Source: Methylocystis echinoides (GTDB taxonomy: Bacteria > Pseudomonadota > Alphaproteobacteria > Rhizobiales > Beijerinckiaceae). Taken from it: 64,000 nt of DNA. The notes below the pieces were generated by a model, which saw only the letters and a program-made list of their open reading frames with translations, ran no database searches and was not told the origin of the DNA. Positions 47,879 through 61,848 of this stretch are shown piece after piece (within the stretch, counting starts at the first letter, position 1; every line of letters starts with the position of its first letter). The translations under genes were made by a program, and so were the position numbers. The DNA lies in the NCBI RefSeq assembly GCF_040687965.1, contig NZ_CP156084.1, positions 1,130,501 through 1,194,500 on the forward strand, read 5' to 3'.

Positions 47879-49122
47879 AGACGGCGGTCGGACGCAGCTG
47901 GTATTATCGCGCCCGCCGCCGCGTGCATGTGATTCTCGACGGCGGCGGGCATGACTGGACCACCCGCTATGTCCATCGCGCCCTCGTCACCCTCGTCGCC
48001 TTGTCCGTCATTGCGGTCGTTCTCGAGTCGGTGCCGGAATACGACCGCAAATTCAACCGGCTGTTTCACGCGATCGAATATATCGCCGTCGTCGGCTTCA
48101 CCATCGAATATCTGTTGCGGCTGTGGTCGTCGCCGGAACACACGCCCTACGCCGAACGCACTCCCGTCTCGGCGCGACTGGCCTTCATCGTCTCCGGATC
48201 GGCGATCATCGACCTCCTGACGATCCTGCCCTTCTACCTCTCCTTTTTCATCACCTCAGACCTCCGGGTGATGGTGCTGCTGAGGCTGCTGCGCTTCTTC
48301 AAGCTGGCGCGTTACTCCGCGGGAATTCGGACGCTGGTCGCCGTGATGGAGGCGGAGCGCAAGGCTCTGGTGGCGACGGCGATCCTGTTGTTTGGCGCGG
48401 TGCTGTTCTCGGCGAGCGCGATCCACATCGCCGAGCAGGACGCGCAGCCGGAGGCGTTCGGCTCGATTCCCGCCGCGATGTGGTGGGCGATCGTGACGAT
48501 CACCACGGTGGGCTATGGCGACGTCACGCCCGTGACCGTCGCCGGGCGCATGATCGCTTCGGTAACGATGGTAATGGGCTATGTGATGCTGGGCCTGCCG
48601 GTCGGCATCGTTGCGACGGCTTTCGCCGAGGAAATACACCGCCGCGAATTCGTCGTCACCTGGAGCATGGTTGCGAGCGTGCCCTTATTTCGCACGCTGG
48701 GCGCCAGCTCCATTGCGGAGATCATGCGCTATCTGAGCGCCCAGTCCGTGCCCGCGGGGACCTTGATCGTGCGACGCGGCGATCTTGCGCAGTCCATGTA
48801 TTTCATCGCGGAAGGCGAAGTGGAGATCGAGCTACCGAACGAGGCCGTGCGGCTCGGGGCGGGCCAGTTCTTTGGAGAGATGGCCATTCTGCACAAGGCG
48901 CGGCGCTCCGCCAATGTTCGCGCCGTCGAGCCGACGAAGCTCCTCATTCTCGACGCCTACGATCTACAGTCGCTGATCGTGCGCAATCCGGAGGTCGGCG
49001 AGGCTATCCGTAGCGTCGCCGCCAGCCGCAAGGAGCTTTCGGCCGAGTCCCAGCACGGCGACATGATCGAGGCCGAACTCACCCAGCCCGCCGCTCCCGT
49101 CGAGGGCGATGGCGTCGAATAG
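47875..49122 (+). CDS. Voltage-gated-type K+ channel with cyclic-nucleotide-binding domain
   Basis: 415 residues. Six membrane segments (about 35-250), with an arginine-bearing S4 ([18 protein letters not shown]), a pore helix and the selectivity filter TTVGYGD. A C-terminal CNBD (about 280-380) contains [20 protein letters not shown], the phosphate-binding cassette. The layout is that of the MlotiK1-type prokaryotic channels, but with a long CNBD linker. GTG 47875 overlaps the alaS stop (GTGA), suggesting that it is co-translated. The nearby context gives no clue on the ligand. Confidence 0.92.
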
Positions 49123-49133
49123 GCTGCGCCCGC

Positions 49134-49169
49134 CAAAACAAAAGCGCTCCGATCGAGGGATCGGAGCGC
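49134..49169. terminator. Bidirectional-looking terminator, mainly for the atp operon
   Basis: A perfect 11-bp stem (49144-49154 with 49159-49169) and GAGG loop. On the minus strand it is followed by CTTTTGTTTT, so it ends the atpHAGDC transcript; on the plus strand it has no T-run. Confidence 0.85.
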
Positions 49170-49193
49170 CGCGAAGATAGGCAAACGCTGCTT

Positions 49194-49595
49194 TTACGCG
49201 CCGACGGAGGCGCGCAGCTCCTCGAGCTGCGCCAGTTTTTCGCTGGCGACCTGCCGGACGTCGTCGGACTTGGCGTCAGCGACGTCCTCGCGGGCGTTCT
49301 TGATGTCGGCGTCGAGCTTGGCGACATCGACCTCGTCAAGCGACACGGCCAGCTCGGCGAGAATGGTGAAGCCGGCGGCGTTCACGTCGGCGAATCCGCC
49401 GCGCACGAAAAGCTTCTCGACCTTTCCGTCGCCGCCCGCGACCGTCACAACGCCGGATTTGAGGGTGGTCATCACCGGCGCGTGATCCTTGAGGACGGTG
49501 AACTGGCCCTCGGCGCCCGGCGCCACGACGCTTTCGACGTCGCCCGAAAACAGGAGCTTCTCGGGAGAGACGAGTTCGAAGTGAAAAGCGGGCAT
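49194..49595 (-). CDS. atpC: ATP synthase F1 epsilon subunit
   Basis: 133 residues. The N-terminal beta domain opens [20 protein letters not shown] and holds [14 protein letters not shown]; the C-terminal helices are [20 protein letters not shown] and the following segment. It connects the rotor to the F1 head and inhibits hydrolysis. Last gene of the operon. A gap of about 130 bases with two palindromes separates it from atpD. Confidence 0.96.
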   Translation of the reverse strand: MPAFHFELVSPEKLLFSGDVESVVAPGAEGQFTVLKDHAPVMTTLKSGVVTVAGGDGKVEKLFVRGGFADVNAAGFTILAELAVSLDEVDVAKLDADIKNAREDVADAKSDDVRQVASEKLAQLEELRASVGA

Positions 49596-49648
49596 GTCGG
49601 TCTCCGGCGGGGGTCTTCGATAGGGATGGCGCCGTTGTTCGGCGCGTC

Positions 49649-49712
49649 ATGGCCGGGCTCGACCCGGCCATCCACAAAAAGCAAACGGCGGATGGCCGGA
49701 TCGAAATCCGGC
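49649..49712. repeat. Two palindromes in the atpC-atpD gap
   Basis: ATGGCCGGG-CTCGA-CCCGGCCAT at 49649-49671 and GCCGGAT-CGAA-ATCCGGC within 49695-49712. The first is a copy of a well-known alphaproteobacterial extragenic palindrome (TCATGGCCGGG type). Together they may form mRNA hairpins between the two coding sequences. Confidence 0.65.
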
Positions 49713-49728
49713 TCCGACGTTCTTTGCC

Positions 49729-51174
<1,446 letters not shown>

Positions 51175-51181
51175 TTAGCGG

Positions 51182-52063
51182 TCAGAGCGCTTCGGCGCCC
51201 GAGATGATTTCGATGAGTTCCTTGGTGATCATCGCCTGCCGCGACCGGTTGTAGAGGGTCGTCTGCTTGCGGATCATGTCGCCGGCGTTGCGCGTGGCGT
51301 TGTCCATCGCGCTCATGCGCGCGCCCTGTTCGGAGGCGGCGTTCTCGAGCAGCGCGCGGAACACCTGAACCGAGATATTGCGCGGCAGCAGGGTCGAGAG
51401 AATCTCGTCCTGGCCGGGCTCATATTCGTAGGTCGGCTGCGGGCCTTCCTGCGCGGGCGCGTTCTCGTTCGCGGCGATCTGGGCCGGAATGAGCTGCTGC
51501 GCGGTCGGGAGCTGCGCGATGACCGATTTGAACTTCGAGAAGAACAGCGTGGCGACGTCGAATTCGCCCGCCTCGAACATGGCGATGATCTTCTTGCCGA
51601 TGTCGTCGGCGTTCTCGAAGCCGATCTGCTTCAGGCCGCGCAGTTCGATGAGTTCGACGATCTCTTTCTCGAACTGGCGGCGCAGCTGGTCGTAGCCCTT
51701 CTTGCCGACGCAGAGAATCTTGACCGTCTTGCCCTGGCCCTGAAGGCGCTGCGCGTGGTCGCGGGCGAGACGCACGATCGAGGAGTTGAACGCGCCGCAG
51801 AGGCCGCGCTCGGCCGTGGCGACGACGAGAAGATGCACATCGTCGCGGCCGTTGCCGGCGAGAAGCTGCGGACCGCCGGCAGTGACGCCGGCGGCGAGAT
51901 TGGCGAGCACCGATTCCATGCGCTCGGCGTAGGGACGCGCGGCTTCCGCCGCGGTCTGCGCGCGACGCAGCTTGGCGGCCGCGACCATTTGCATGGCCTT
52001 GGTGATCTTCTGCGTCGCCTTGACGGAAGAAATCCGGTTTCGAAGATCCTTCAACGAGGGCAT
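51182..52063 (-). CDS. atpG: ATP synthase F1 gamma subunit
   Basis: 293 residues. The conserved N-terminal helix is [20 protein letters not shown], the C-terminal helix is [19 protein letters not shown]. Central rotor shaft of the F1 head. The gap to atpA (82 bases) holds a palindromic repeat, and the gap to atpD is only 25 bases. Confidence 0.97.
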   Translation of the reverse strand: MPSLKDLRNRISSVKATQKITKAMQMVAAAKLRRAQTAAEAARPYAERMESVLANLAAGVTAGGPQLLAGNGRDDVHLLVVATAERGLCGAFNSSIVRLARDHAQRLQGQGKTVKILCVGKKGYDQLRRQFEKEIVELIELRGLKQIGFENADDIGKKIIAMFEAGEFDVATLFFSKFKSVIAQLPTAQQLIPAQIAANENAPAQEGPQPTYEYEPGQDEILSTLLPRNISVQVFRALLENAASEQGARMSAMDNATRNAGDMIRKQTTLYNRSRQAMITKELIEIISGAEAL

Positions 52064-52107
52064 GAGCGTGCTTCTTGCTGAGAGTTCGCGCCCTTAGGAG
52101 GCGTTTC

Positions 52108-52133
52108 CCCCTCTCCCCGCGACGGGGAGAGGG
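52108..52133. repeat. Palindromic repeat in the atpA-atpG gap
   Basis: CCCTCTCCCCG-CGA... pairing with CGGGGAGAGGG, an 11-bp stem. Same type as the element at 18819-18842 between sucA and sucB. Confidence 0.65.
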
Positions 52134-52145
52134 CCCTAATGGTCG

Positions 52146-53677
<1,532 letters not shown>

Positions 53678-53678
<1 letters not shown>

Positions 53679-54241
53679 CAGCCGACCTCTTTCATGCGTG
53701 TGCGGATTGAGTTGAGCTTGGTGCGAACGGAAGCGTCGACCATGCGCGAACCGAGTTTGACGATAATGCCGCCGATGACCGACGGATCAGTGCGAACATT
53801 GAGGCTGACCGACTTGCCGCCGGTGACCGCGGCGAGCGCCTGGCGCAGCGCCGCCTCATGATCGGGACGCAGCGGGGCGGCGACGGTGACGTCGGCGCGC
53901 ACGAGGCCCTTGGCCTTGTCGTGCAGCCCCTGATAGGCGGCGATCATGTCGGGAAGGACGAAGAGGCGGCGCTTGGAGGCGACCAGCCGGATGAAATTGG
54001 CGGCGATGCCGGAAACGCCGGCCTTGCCGAGAACGGCGTCGAGCGCCTTGACCTGCTCCTGCGCCGTAAACACCGGGCTCTTCACCAGGCGCTTCAGGTC
54101 GGGGCTATCGTTCATGAGGCTCTGAAACGCGGCGAGCGCCGCGGCGACCTCGTCTGTGGCGCTCTTTTCCGACGCCAGTTCGTAAAGGGCGGAGGCGTAA
54201 CGTCCTGCGACGCCGGAAAGCGAAACTCCGTCTTGAGCCAC
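53678..54241 (-). CDS. atpH: ATP synthase F1 delta subunit
   Basis: 187 residues. It links the F1 head to the peripheral stalk. Typical segments are [17 protein letters not shown] at the start, and [23 protein letters not shown] ([19 protein letters not shown]) near the end. The start codon is GTG 54241. First gene of the operon; F0 genes are not in the window, as usual in alphaproteobacteria. Confidence 0.95.
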
Positions 54242-54724
54242 TTGGATCGCTCGTCAAATTTCCGCCGTTCCAAACGCCGGCCACGGCGCTACAGAATGCG
54301 CCGCGTTTTTCGCGGTCAGCCTAGAAACGACGGATGCTGCAGGGGCAGGAACTGAAAGCGGCAACGCCCCAGTCCCAGGGCGAGGGTCCCCTAACACAGC
54401 CTATTTTGCGGCGCAACCCTGTCGGGCGCCTCGTTTTCAATCACGCGCCCGCGCAAACCCTTTGCGCGCCTGGTGCGGCGGCGCGCGCGGCGGAATGGGA
54501 CGCCGGCGAATTTCCTGATTCCCGCGCTACGAACCGCGTTTCTTTCAGACCTCGCCGGCGCCGCCTTCTTGGTCTCGCCAGCGCGCCGCGGTCCCCGCGA
54601 CCTGCGGCATTTTGACAGTCGAAAAAACGCGCGCCCATGAAGCCAAGCTGCTCTTTGCCTCCGGCGCGCCGCGGCGATAAGTTGACGCCCGGGCGTTCGC
54701 GCCGACTGTCAAAGGGAGAGGCGC
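54242..54724. other. Divergent region between atpH and mtnP
   Basis: 483 bases. It should hold the atp operon promoter (minus) and the mtnP promoter (plus), but I see no consensus pair that stands out. Open frames at 54334-54615 and on the minus strand at 54441-54638 look like GC-rich noise. CCGCG-TTTTT-CGCGG at about 54300-54315 is a short hairpin with weak support. Confidence 0.4.
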
Positions 54725-55606
54725 ATGACGCGCGCGGTTGTCGGCATCATTGGCGGTTCAGGGGTCTACGAACTGCCCGGCGCCGAGAATGTGCGGCGGG
54801 AGCGGGTCACGACGCCGTGGGGGGAACCCTCCGACGAGTTGGTTTTCGGGGAGATCGGCGGCACGAAGGCGGTGTTTCTGCCCCGCCACGGCCGCGGCCA
54901 CCGGCTCGCCCCGTCGTCGATCAACTATCGCGCCAATATTGACGCGATGAAGCGCGCCGGCGTCACGGACATCATTTCCGTCTCCGCCTGCGGCTCGTTC
55001 AAATCCCAATTTTTCCCGGGCCTTTTCGTGCTCGTCGACCAGTTCGTCGACCGCACCTTCGCGCGCCAGTCGTCGTTCTTTGGCGACGGCTGCGTGGCGC
55101 ATGTCTCCCTGGCGCATCCGATCGCGCCGCTGCTGTCGGGGCGCATCGCCGCAGCGGCGCGCGCGGAAGGGATCGAGATCGCGGTCGGCGGGACCTACGT
55201 CTGCATGGAGGGGCCGCAGTTCTCGACCTACGCCGAATCGCTTCACTACAAGGCGGCGGGCTTCGATCTCATCGGCATGACCGCCATGCCCGAGGCCAAG
55301 CTCGCCCGAGAGGCCGAGATATCCTACGCGACGATCGCCATGGTGACCGACTTCGACTGCTGGCATCCCGAGCACGATCATGTCGACGTGGCGTCGGTGA
55401 TCGAGATCGTGCGCAGGAACTCGGCCGCGGCTGCGCGTCTCGTGGCGCGGGTGCTGAAGGATTTTCCGCCCGAACACGAGCCATGCCCCATCGGCTCCGA
55501 CCGCGCGCTCGACAACGCCATTCTAACGGCGCCGGAAGCGCGCGACCCGGCTTTGCTGAGAAAGCTCGACGCGGTGATGGCGCGGGTGAACGCCCGGCGC
55601 TCATAG
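54725..55606 (+). CDS. mtnP: S-methyl-5'-thioadenosine phosphorylase
   Basis: 293 residues. It splits methylthioadenosine, a polyamine and homoserine-lactone by-product, with phosphate into adenine and methylthioribose-1-phosphate. VGIIGGSGVYELPG is at the start; LPRHGRGHR, YVCMEGPQFST and IGMTAMPEAKLAREAE are typical for MTAP of the human-like class. AAAGGGAGAGG precedes the ATG. The adenine released can be salvaged by Apt, encoded 430 bases downstream on the same strand. Confidence 0.96.
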   Translation: MTRAVVGIIGGSGVYELPGAENVRRERVTTPWGEPSDELVFGEIGGTKAVFLPRHGRGHRLAPSSINYRANIDAMKRAGVTDIISVSACGSFKSQFFPGLFVLVDQFVDRTFARQSSFFGDGCVAHVSLAHPIAPLLSGRIAAAARAEGIEIAVGGTYVCMEGPQFSTYAESLHYKAAGFDLIGMTAMPEAKLAREAEISYATIAMVTDFDCWHPEHDHVDVASVIEIVRRNSAAAARLVARVLKDFPPEHEPCPIGSDRALDNAILTAPEARDPALLRKLDAVMARVNARRS

Positions 55607-55924
55607 GGGCCGAAGCTCAATAATACCACCAGCCATTGCGCCATTGGCCCTGCAACCGCAGCGGCGGCGCGGGGCGCGGGCCGCCGCGTTCGACCCGTAG
55701 TAGTCGCCCGAATAGCTGCAGCCGTAGCAGCCGCCATAGCCCTGAGGACCGAATCCCGCCGCCTGCCCCGCGCCCTGAGCGCTCCCCTGGCTTGCGGGAC
55801 CGAAAGGTTGGACTGGCGTGGCCGAACCCAGGAGCGGCGGCGGCGTGGGGAACTGGGGCGCGTCGCCCTGAGCGGCGGCGGCGAAAGGAAAAAGCGCGAG
55901 GCAAAAGGCGACGGCGCGGCGCAT
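55601..55924 (-). CDS. Small Gly/Pro-rich secreted protein with probable C-terminal frameshift
   Basis: 107 residues from ATG 55924. Signal peptide about 1-18 (ALFPFAAAAQ), then a Pro/Gln/Gly-rich region with GYGGCYGCSYSGDYYG. The present end (ANGAMAGGIIELRPL) overlaps mtnP by six bases. In the neighbouring minus frame the end would read QGQWRNGWWYY and stop at 55617, outside mtnP, and that is a more natural tail for such proteins. A one-base shift in the GC-rich stretch near 55650-55690 would explain it. No family recognised. Confidence 0.55.
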   Translation of the reverse strand: MRRAVAFCLALFPFAAAAQGDAPQFPTPPPLLGSATPVQPFGPASQGSAQGAGQAAGFGPQGYGGCYGCSYSGDYYGSNAAARAPRRRCGCRANGAMAGGIIELRPL

Positions 55925-56039
55925 CTGGCGACAACCTTGGAGTTTGGCCCGGTTGCAGTGTATGCAGCTTGTCTGCGCGCGCCAGCGCGATCTCAACTTA
56001 AGGTTGAGAATGCCGTAATATGCCACCAAGGGTCATTTA

Positions 56040-56567
56040 ATGCCGCTTCGCGCCGCCATTCGCACGATTCCGGATTATCCGAAGGAAGGCATTCTCTTCC
56101 GCGACATCACGACGCTGCTCGGCGACGCCAAGGCGTTTCGCAAGGCGGTGGACGAACTCGTTCAGCCCTGGGCGGGGATGAAGATCGAGAAGGTCGCCGG
56201 CATGGAGGCCCGCGGCTTCATTCTCGGCGGCGCGGTCGCCCATCAACTCTCCTCGGGATTCATCCCGATTCGCAAAAAAGGCAAATTGCCGCACGAGACT
56301 GTGTCGATTGCCTATGAGCTGGAATATGGGACGGACGAGATGGAGATGCATGTCGACGCCGTCGCGCAAGGCGAGCGCGTCATTCTCGTCGACGATCTGA
56401 TCGCCACCGGCGGCACCGCGACGGGCGCGATCCGGCTCTTGCAGAAAATGGGGGCGGATGTGGTCGCAGCCTGTTTCGTCATCGACCTTCCCGATCTCGG
56501 CGGCGCGAAGAAGATCGAGGCGCTCGGCGTGCCGGTGCGCACCCTCGTCGCCTTCGAGGGACATTGA
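56040..56567 (+). CDS. apt: Adenine phosphoribosyltransferase
   Basis: 175 residues. It makes AMP from adenine and PRPP. The PRPP-binding motif [17 protein letters not shown] is intact; [35 protein letters not shown] and the [13 protein letters not shown] segment are typical. It completes the recycling of adenine released by MtnP. No strong Shine-Dalgarno is seen; the start fits family alignments. Confidence 0.97.
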   Translation: MPLRAAIRTIPDYPKEGILFRDITTLLGDAKAFRKAVDELVQPWAGMKIEKVAGMEARGFILGGAVAHQLSSGFIPIRKKGKLPHETVSIAYELEYGTDEMEMHVDAVAQGERVILVDDLIATGGTATGAIRLLQKMGADVVAACFVIDLPDLGGAKKIEALGVPVRTLVAFEGH

Positions 56568-56615
56568 CCGGGGGCGGCCCCAGGCTCTGCGTCGAGAGGA
56601 ACCAAACGCCCGCTC

Positions 56616-58127
56616 ATGAAGCCGCGCCCCACGCATCTTCTGTTCGCCGCGCTCGCCGTCGCCGCGTTCGGTCTTGGCGTCGGCGCGCTGCGTTATCTGC
56701 CCGGAGCCGGCAAGCCGCGCGCCGGCGCCGGTAAAGTCGCCGTCGCGCCCGGCGCGCCGCATCCCGCCGGCGGCGCCATCCTGCCGGGGCTGCGACGCGG
56801 CGCGACGCCGCCGCCCGCCGCCTCCGCCCCTTCCCCAGCTTCCGCCGAAACCGCCCCGGCCGCTCCGGCGGCGATGCTGCTCCCCGGCGTCGCCCCGCTC
56901 CCGGCGATGACGGCGCAGCCAGCGCCCCCTGCGGCCATCGCCGCCGCGACCCCGGCGCCCGCGGAGAGCGCGCCCGAGCCGGCCGCGACCGGTCTCGACG
57001 GCGGCGGCGGCGTGGAGGGGTCCGTGTCCTTCCCCCCGCCTCCGCCGACGCGGCCCCCCGAATTTCGCAATGCGGAAACCCCGCTGCCGCCCGTGCGGCC
57101 GCGCGACCTGGCCGCGCTGGAGGCGCCGGCCCCACCCGACCCCGCCCCGCCCGCGGCGCAGCCGGCGCCGCCTGCCGCCGCGCCCGCGCAGCAGACGCCC
57201 GCGTTATCCTGGTCTTTCCCGCAATGGCCCCAGGCCGCCCAGCCGGCGCCGGAGAACGCCCCCGCCGCGACCTCGGCGCCGCTCTACGTGGATGTGCCGA
57301 CGCCGCCGACTCGGCCGGCCGATCTTGTCAAGCTCGCCGCCCTCGCGCCGGCGAAGGACGCCGCCGCCCCAGGGACGACCGAGGCTGCGCCAGCCGCCGC
57401 CGAGGGGGCACAGGTCGCGCGCCTCCAGGAGCCGGCGCTGCGGCCCGCGCCGGAAGACGCGTTCCAGCCCCCGCCGCCGAAATTCGGCATGGGCGATCCG
57501 GTCTTCGTGCGCATCTTCAAGCAGGAGGGTCAGCTCGAACTGTGGCTGAAGAAAAACGGCCGCTACGCGCTCTTCAAGACCTTCCCGATCTGCAAATGGT
57601 CGGGGCGCCTCGGCCCCAAGCTCAAAGAGGCGGATTATCAATCGCCCGAGGGCTTTTACAGCGTCTCGGCCAGGCAGCTCAATCCGCATTCCAATTATTA
57701 TCGCGCCTTCAACGTCGGCTATCCCAACGCCTTCGACCGGCAGAACGGCCGCACCGGCGGGCTCGTCATGGTGCATGGCGCCTGCAAGTCGGTCGGTTGC
57801 TTCGCCATGACCGACCGCGGAATCGAGGAAATTTACAATTTCGTCGAAGCCGCCCTGCGCGCCGGGCAGAAGGAAATCCCGGTGCATATTTTTCCCTTTC
57901 GCATGACAGAGGCCAATCTCGCCCGCGAAACCGGGAACACGGGCGGCTGGCTGGCCTTCGTCAGCGGCGGCGGCGGCTATTCGCAATGGGCCGGCTTCTG
58001 GCAGAACCTCAAGCAGGGCTACGATATGTTCGAGCAGACGGGCGAGCCGCCGGTCGCCTTCGCCTGCGGCGACCACTATGAATTCGACGGCGGCTCCTCC
58101 GCCTGTCGCCGCGTCGCCGGCTGGTGA
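56616..58127 (+). CDS. L,D-transpeptidase (YkuD-type) with long Pro/Ala linker
   Basis: 503 residues. An N-terminal signal anchor (about 6-28) is followed by roughly 260 residues of Pro/Ala-rich low complexity sequence, then a catalytic domain (about 290-435) with DPVFVRIFKQEGQLELWLKK, the SPEGFYSV segment and the active-site motif MVHGACKSVGCFAMT (His and Cys). The C-terminal 65 residues contain two more cysteines. It probably cross-links or modifies peptidoglycan across the periplasm, with the linker spanning the distance. Start ATG 56616 follows GAGAGGAACC. Confidence 0.88.
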   Translation: MKPRPTHLLFAALAVAAFGLGVGALRYLPGAGKPRAGAGKVAVAPGAPHPAGGAILPGLRRGATPPPAASAPSPASAETAPAAPAAMLLPGVAPLPAMTAQPAPPAAIAAATPAPAESAPEPAATGLDGGGGVEGSVSFPPPPPTRPPEFRNAETPLPPVRPRDLAALEAPAPPDPAPPAAQPAPPAAAPAQQTPALSWSFPQWPQAAQPAPENAPAATSAPLYVDVPTPPTRPADLVKLAALAPAKDAAAPGTTEAAPAAAEGAQVARLQEPALRPAPEDAFQPPPPKFGMGDPVFVRIFKQEGQLELWLKKNGRYALFKTFPICKWSGRLGPKLKEADYQSPEGFYSVSARQLNPHSNYYRAFNVGYPNAFDRQNGRTGGLVMVHGACKSVGCFAMTDRGIEEIYNFVEAALRAGQKEIPVHIFPFRMTEANLARETGNTGGWLAFVSGGGGYSQWAGFWQNLKQGYDMFEQTGEPPVAFACGDHYEFDGGSSACRRVAGW

Positions 58128-58196
58128 TCGTTCAGACTCCCTTCATGAGAAAGGGAGGAGATTACAGTGGCCTGTATCGCCGCAAGCGAGAAGTTC

Positions 58197-58526
58197 ATGT
58201 CAAGGATCCGCCGTTTCCTCCTGGCCAGCGCCGGCGCGCTGCTCGCCGCCTCCCCGGTTCAGGCGGGAGGCCCGAAGGTGGCCGTCTGCATGACCCTGGC
58301 CAACGCCTACAACAACTGCATCGTTCAGCAGAATTACGCCGCCGGCCGCGGGGGCCCGCCAAGAGGCTATCCGGGGGGCTATGGACGCGGCTATGACGAT
58401 CGCGGGGGCTGGGACGCGGACGACGACGCCTATTGGCGGGCGCAACGCCGGGCCGCCCGCGCCAATCGCGCCCAGGCCGCCTGCATGGGCTGGCTTGCGC
58501 AGATGAAGGCGGCTAACTGCTATTAG
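58197..58526 (+). CDS. Small Gly/Arg-rich secreted protein
   Basis: 109 residues. Signal peptide about 1-23 (LLAASPVQAGG). The mature part has four cysteines (VCMTLANAYNNC and ACMGWLAQMKAANC) around a Gly/Arg/Tyr/Asp-rich middle. GCGAGAAG precedes ATG 58197; an open frame from 58167 is less likely. No family recognised. The Cys pairs flanking a flexible middle suggest a disulfide-bonded envelope protein. Confidence 0.72.
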   Translation: MSRIRRFLLASAGALLAASPVQAGGPKVAVCMTLANAYNNCIVQQNYAAGRGGPPRGYPGGYGRGYDDRGGWDADDDAYWRAQRRAARANRAQAACMGWLAQMKAANCY

Positions 58527-58550
58527 CCGGCGGCGAGCGCGGCCTGACCA

Positions 58551-58620
58551 TTGACAAGGCCCGGCCGAAGCGCTAGGCAATCTCTGCTTCGTCGCGGCGT
58601 TCTCGCCGCGTTTTCTTTTT
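58551..58620 (+). promoter_or_regulatory. Putative promoter and attenuator-like hairpin upstream of rplU-rpmA
   Basis: TTGACA (58551-58556), a 17-base spacer and TAGGCA (58574-58579) could be the promoter. About 14 bases downstream comes CGCGGCG-TTCT-CGCCGCG (58593-58610) followed by TTTTCTTTTT, a strong intrinsic terminator. rplU starts 105 bases after it. It could be an attenuator, or merely end the upstream small gene. Confidence 0.5.
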
Positions 58621-58725
58621 GAGCGAAGCGCAACCGGTCCAACTGCCAAGAAGCCGGCCCGCACGCGTAACGTCACGGCGTTAGGCGCAAAATGCGAGAG
58701 CCGGGTCCGAACACAGGAAAACAAG

Positions 58726-59028
58726 ATGTTCGCAGTCATCAAAACCGGCGGCAAGCAGTATAGCGTGTCCGCTGGAGACATTATCACGGTCATGGCGCTC
58801 GAGGGCGCGCCGGGCGACAAGGTCACTTTCGACGAGGTGCTGATGATCGGGGGCGACTCCCCCAAGATCGGCGCTCCCACCGTCGCAGGCGCCAGCGTGT
58901 CGGGCGAGATCGTCGAGCAGGCGCGCAGCGCCAAGTCGATCGCCTTCAAGAAGCGCCGCCGCCAGAACTCCAAGCGCAAGCGCGGCCATCGCCAGGACTT
59001 GACGCTCGTCAAGATTCTCGCGATCTAA
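58726..59028 (+). CDS. rplU: 50S ribosomal protein L21
   Basis: 100 residues. [19 protein letters not shown] at the start and [18 protein letters not shown] near the end are diagnostic. It binds 23S rRNA in the large subunit. ACAGGAAAAC precedes the ATG. The rplU-rpmA-obg order seen here is standard in proteobacteria, with a GNAT gene inserted before obg. Confidence 0.98.
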   Translation: MFAVIKTGGKQYSVSAGDIITVMALEGAPGDKVTFDEVLMIGGDSPKIGAPTVAGASVSGEIVEQARSAKSIAFKKRRRQNSKRKRGHRQDLTLVKILAI

Positions 59029-59086
59029 CGACAGAATTCACAAGCGGTCTCAGCGCCGCTGAACAGAAACGGTTCGGAGCAGGAAA

Positions 59087-59353
59087 ATGGCTCACAAAAA
59101 AGCGGGCGGCTCGTCACGCAACGGCCGCGACTCGGATGGCCGGCGCCTCGGCGTCAAGAAATTTGGCGGCGAAGCGGTGCTCGCCGGCAACATCATCATC
59201 CGGCAGCGCGGCACCAAGTGGCATCCCGGCCGCAACATCGGGATGGGCAAGGACCACACGCTCTTCGCCCTTGTCGACGGCGTCGTCGAGTTTAAATCCA
59301 GCCGCGGGCGCTCCAGCGTATCCGTGGCGCCGGCGGCCCAGGCCGCAGAGTAA
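59087..59353 (+). CDS. rpmA: 50S ribosomal protein L27
   Basis: 88 residues. [20 protein letters not shown] at the start, then KFGGE and [20 protein letters not shown] (read in parts), are conserved. The N-terminal tail reaches the peptidyl-transferase centre. GAGCAGGAAA precedes the ATG, 58 bases after rplU. Confidence 0.98.
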   Translation: MAHKKAGGSSRNGRDSDGRRLGVKKFGGEAVLAGNIIIRQRGTKWHPGRNIGMGKDHTLFALVDGVVEFKSSRGRSSVSVAPAAQAAE

Positions 59354-59547
59354 GGCGGACGGATCGCGAGCGACCCGCCGCCGGTCCTTCCCCGGCGGAC
59401 AGGTCGTCTTGAAGACCCCGCAAGGAGCTTGAAGGCTCCAAGGCGAAATGTCCGGAAACGGCCCGTCTGGGCCAGCAGGGGGAAGCGGCCGCCGCTTTCC
59501 CCTTTGTCGCGTCCGGGGCCGGTTCGGTCTTTCGCTTGGAGCCCTTC

Positions 59548-61216
<1,669 letters not shown>

Positions 61217-61275
61217 CCGTTAATTATGCCCCGCCCATTGACCTTGACGGGAGCAACCACTAGCTTCGAGAGGCT

Positions 61276-61668
61276 ATGATCCCACGCAACGACAGGAGAA
61301 GGCATTTCGGCTCGACAGCGGCGACGCTGCTCGTGGCCTATCTGCTCATCCTGCAGGGGATCGCGGCGGGGGCCGTCACCAGCGCTCGCGGCGCGGCGCT
61401 TTTCGCCGACGCGATCTGCCTCGGCAAGAGCTCCGGCCCTCTCGACGGCTCGCCGGGCGCGCCGATCCGGCCCACACGCCATGGCGACGCCTGCTGCGTC
61501 ATCCATTGCGCCTCCCTGGGCGGCGCGACGACGCCCTCCGCCTTTGTCGGCGAGACCCCGCCGGCGCTCACCTATATCGAGGCCCGCCTCGCCTTCGAGC
61601 ATGCGTTGTCGGGATCGGAGGCGGCGACCCCGCCGCTCGGCTCGCGCGCGCCCCCCGCCTTCGCCTGA
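61276..61668 (+). CDS. Small hypothetical protein, DUF2946-like
   Basis: 130 residues. A signal-like N-terminal helix (ATLLVAYLLILQGIAAGAV) is followed by a region with HGDACCVIHC, the CC-x2-HC arrangement seen in DUF2946 proteins, then a Pro/Ala-rich tail. It could bind heme or metal through the Cys/His cluster, but this is inferred. The family match is from memory of the pattern only. Confidence 0.6.
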   Translation: MIPRNDRRRHFGSTAATLLVAYLLILQGIAAGAVTSARGAALFADAICLGKSSGPLDGSPGAPIRPTRHGDACCVIHCASLGGATTPSAFVGETPPALTYIEARLAFEHALSGSEAATPPLGSRAPPAFA

Positions 61669-61848
61669 AGCCCGCCGCGACCAGCGGCGTCGAACGGCCT
61701 CGCCCGCCCCTGCGGGAAAGAGGCATGGCGTTGGACAGCGTCTCCAGAGAGCTTTGCGCTTGATCATCTCTGCCAAAGCCGGGCCGCAAGGCCCGTTGTG
61801 TCCGCCTCTGTTGCGGCCGGCTGGAGCGCGTTTAGGTGACTTCAGATC

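Noticed and set aside
54334-54615. 93-residue plus frame between atpH and mtnP
   Set aside because: Arg/Pro-rich noise, no start signal.
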